Shown here piece by piece: positions 12,823-12,983 of a stretch of DNA of 12,983 bases. Source of the DNA: an uncultured Erysipelotrichaceae bacterium (GTDB lineage Bacteria > Bacillota_I > Bacilli_A > Erysipelotrichales > Erysipelotrichaceae). The position numbers and the translations under genes were made by a program. Each line of letters begins with the position of its first letter. Position 1 is the first letter of the stretch. Under the pieces are notes generated by a model that saw only the letters and a program-made list of their open reading frames with translations, ran no database searches and was not told the origin of the DNA. Where the stretch lies: contig CADBPK010000142.1 in assembly GCA_902796465.1 (NCBI GenBank), positions 1-12,983 of the forward strand, read 5' to 3'.

Positions 12823-12983
12823 TCAGAGCTTCCTCGGGGAAGTCTTGTAGTATTGGCGGAATGCCCTGTAGAAATTGCTGGTGTTGCTGTAACCGGTCAT
12901 CGCGGCGATCTTTTCAACCGGCAGGTCCGTGTGTTCAAGAAGTACCCCGGCTTTGCGCATCCGGATTTCCAGAACAATCTGTG
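12823..12983 (-). CDS. AraC-family transcriptional regulator, C-terminal fragment (rest beyond window)
   Basis: The last 52 residues before the TGA at 12825-12823 are the second helix-turn-helix of an AraC/XylS DNA-binding domain: RMRKAGVLLEHTDLPVEKIA, then AMTGYSNTSNFYRAFRQYY and a final KTSPRKL. The signature GYSNTSNFYRAFRQYYKTSP matches the family pattern G(F/Y)xxxSxFxRxFKxxxGxSP, with the usual glycine replaced by T. The protein ends a few residues after this motif, as usual. The ligand-binding part and the target are outside the window. Confidence 0.88.
   Translation of the reverse strand, partial: QIVLEIRMRKAGVLLEHTDLPVEKIAAMTGYSNTSNFYRAFRQYYKTSPRKL

Noticed and set aside
1..12983. CRISPR arrays, tRNA or rRNA genes, prophage genes
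   Set aside because: No regularly spaced repeats, cloverleaf-like sequences, rRNA-like stretches or phage structural proteins were seen on either strand.

Overview
The window looks like chromosomal DNA of a low-to-mid G+C Firmicute (Bacillota), most likely an Erysipelotrichales-type gut bacterium. The reasons are AGGAGG-type ribosome binding sites, TATAAT and TGnTATAAT promoters, short intrinsic terminators after nearly every unit, and a czcD/NiCo riboswitch that closely resembles, from memory, the crystallised Erysipelotrichaceae example. No rRNA, tRNA, CRISPR array or phage structural gene is visible. Gene assignments rest on motif recognition by eye; no database search was run.

Layout. 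(1) 1-1557, minus: a large DDE transposase (IS4/IS1634-like) that runs off the left edge, with its promoter at 1618-1646. (2) 5175-1826, minus: a three-gene operon of an orphan PTS EIIB-like protein, a metallophosphoesterase fused to a P-loop kinase-like domain, and a Gfo/Idh/MocA oxidoreductase fused to a UPF0303 (haem-degrading-like) domain, ending at a terminator near 1781-1806. (3) 5426-6454, plus: a membrane-anchored YdcF/DUF218 protein, divergent from the operon, ending in a bidirectional terminator. (4) 8020-6483, minus: a GHKL-ATPase-like domain followed by an SDF (dicarboxylate/amino acid:cation symporter) domain in the -1 frame; the frame change coincides with an in-phase A_AAA_AAG slippery heptamer. 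(5) 10019-8148, minus: a second YdcF/DUF218 paralogue and a VanX-type D-Ala-D-Ala dipeptidase 12 bases after it. (6) 10113-10901, plus: a DUF2185 (Imm33-like) protein. (7) 11245-10931, minus: a stand-alone HIRAN protein that shares a terminator with the previous gene. (8) 11351-12480, plus: consensus promoter, NiCo riboswitch with overlapping terminator, and a CDF metal exporter. (9) 12823-12983, minus: the C-terminal end of an AraC-family regulator.

How the genes fit. Three themes can be supported: metal efflux under riboswitch control; cell-envelope functions (two YdcF proteins, VanX); and an unusual set of multi-domain fusions (oxidoreductase-UPF0303, phosphoesterase-kinase, GHKL-symporter). 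The strongest candidate for something not previously described is the GHKL/SDF gene, which can be read as a 120-residue soluble protein or, after a -1 slip, as a 512-residue transporter fusion. Four likely starts differ from the longest reading frame and are chosen from ribosome binding sites and promoters: 5426, 8792, 10019 and 11578.
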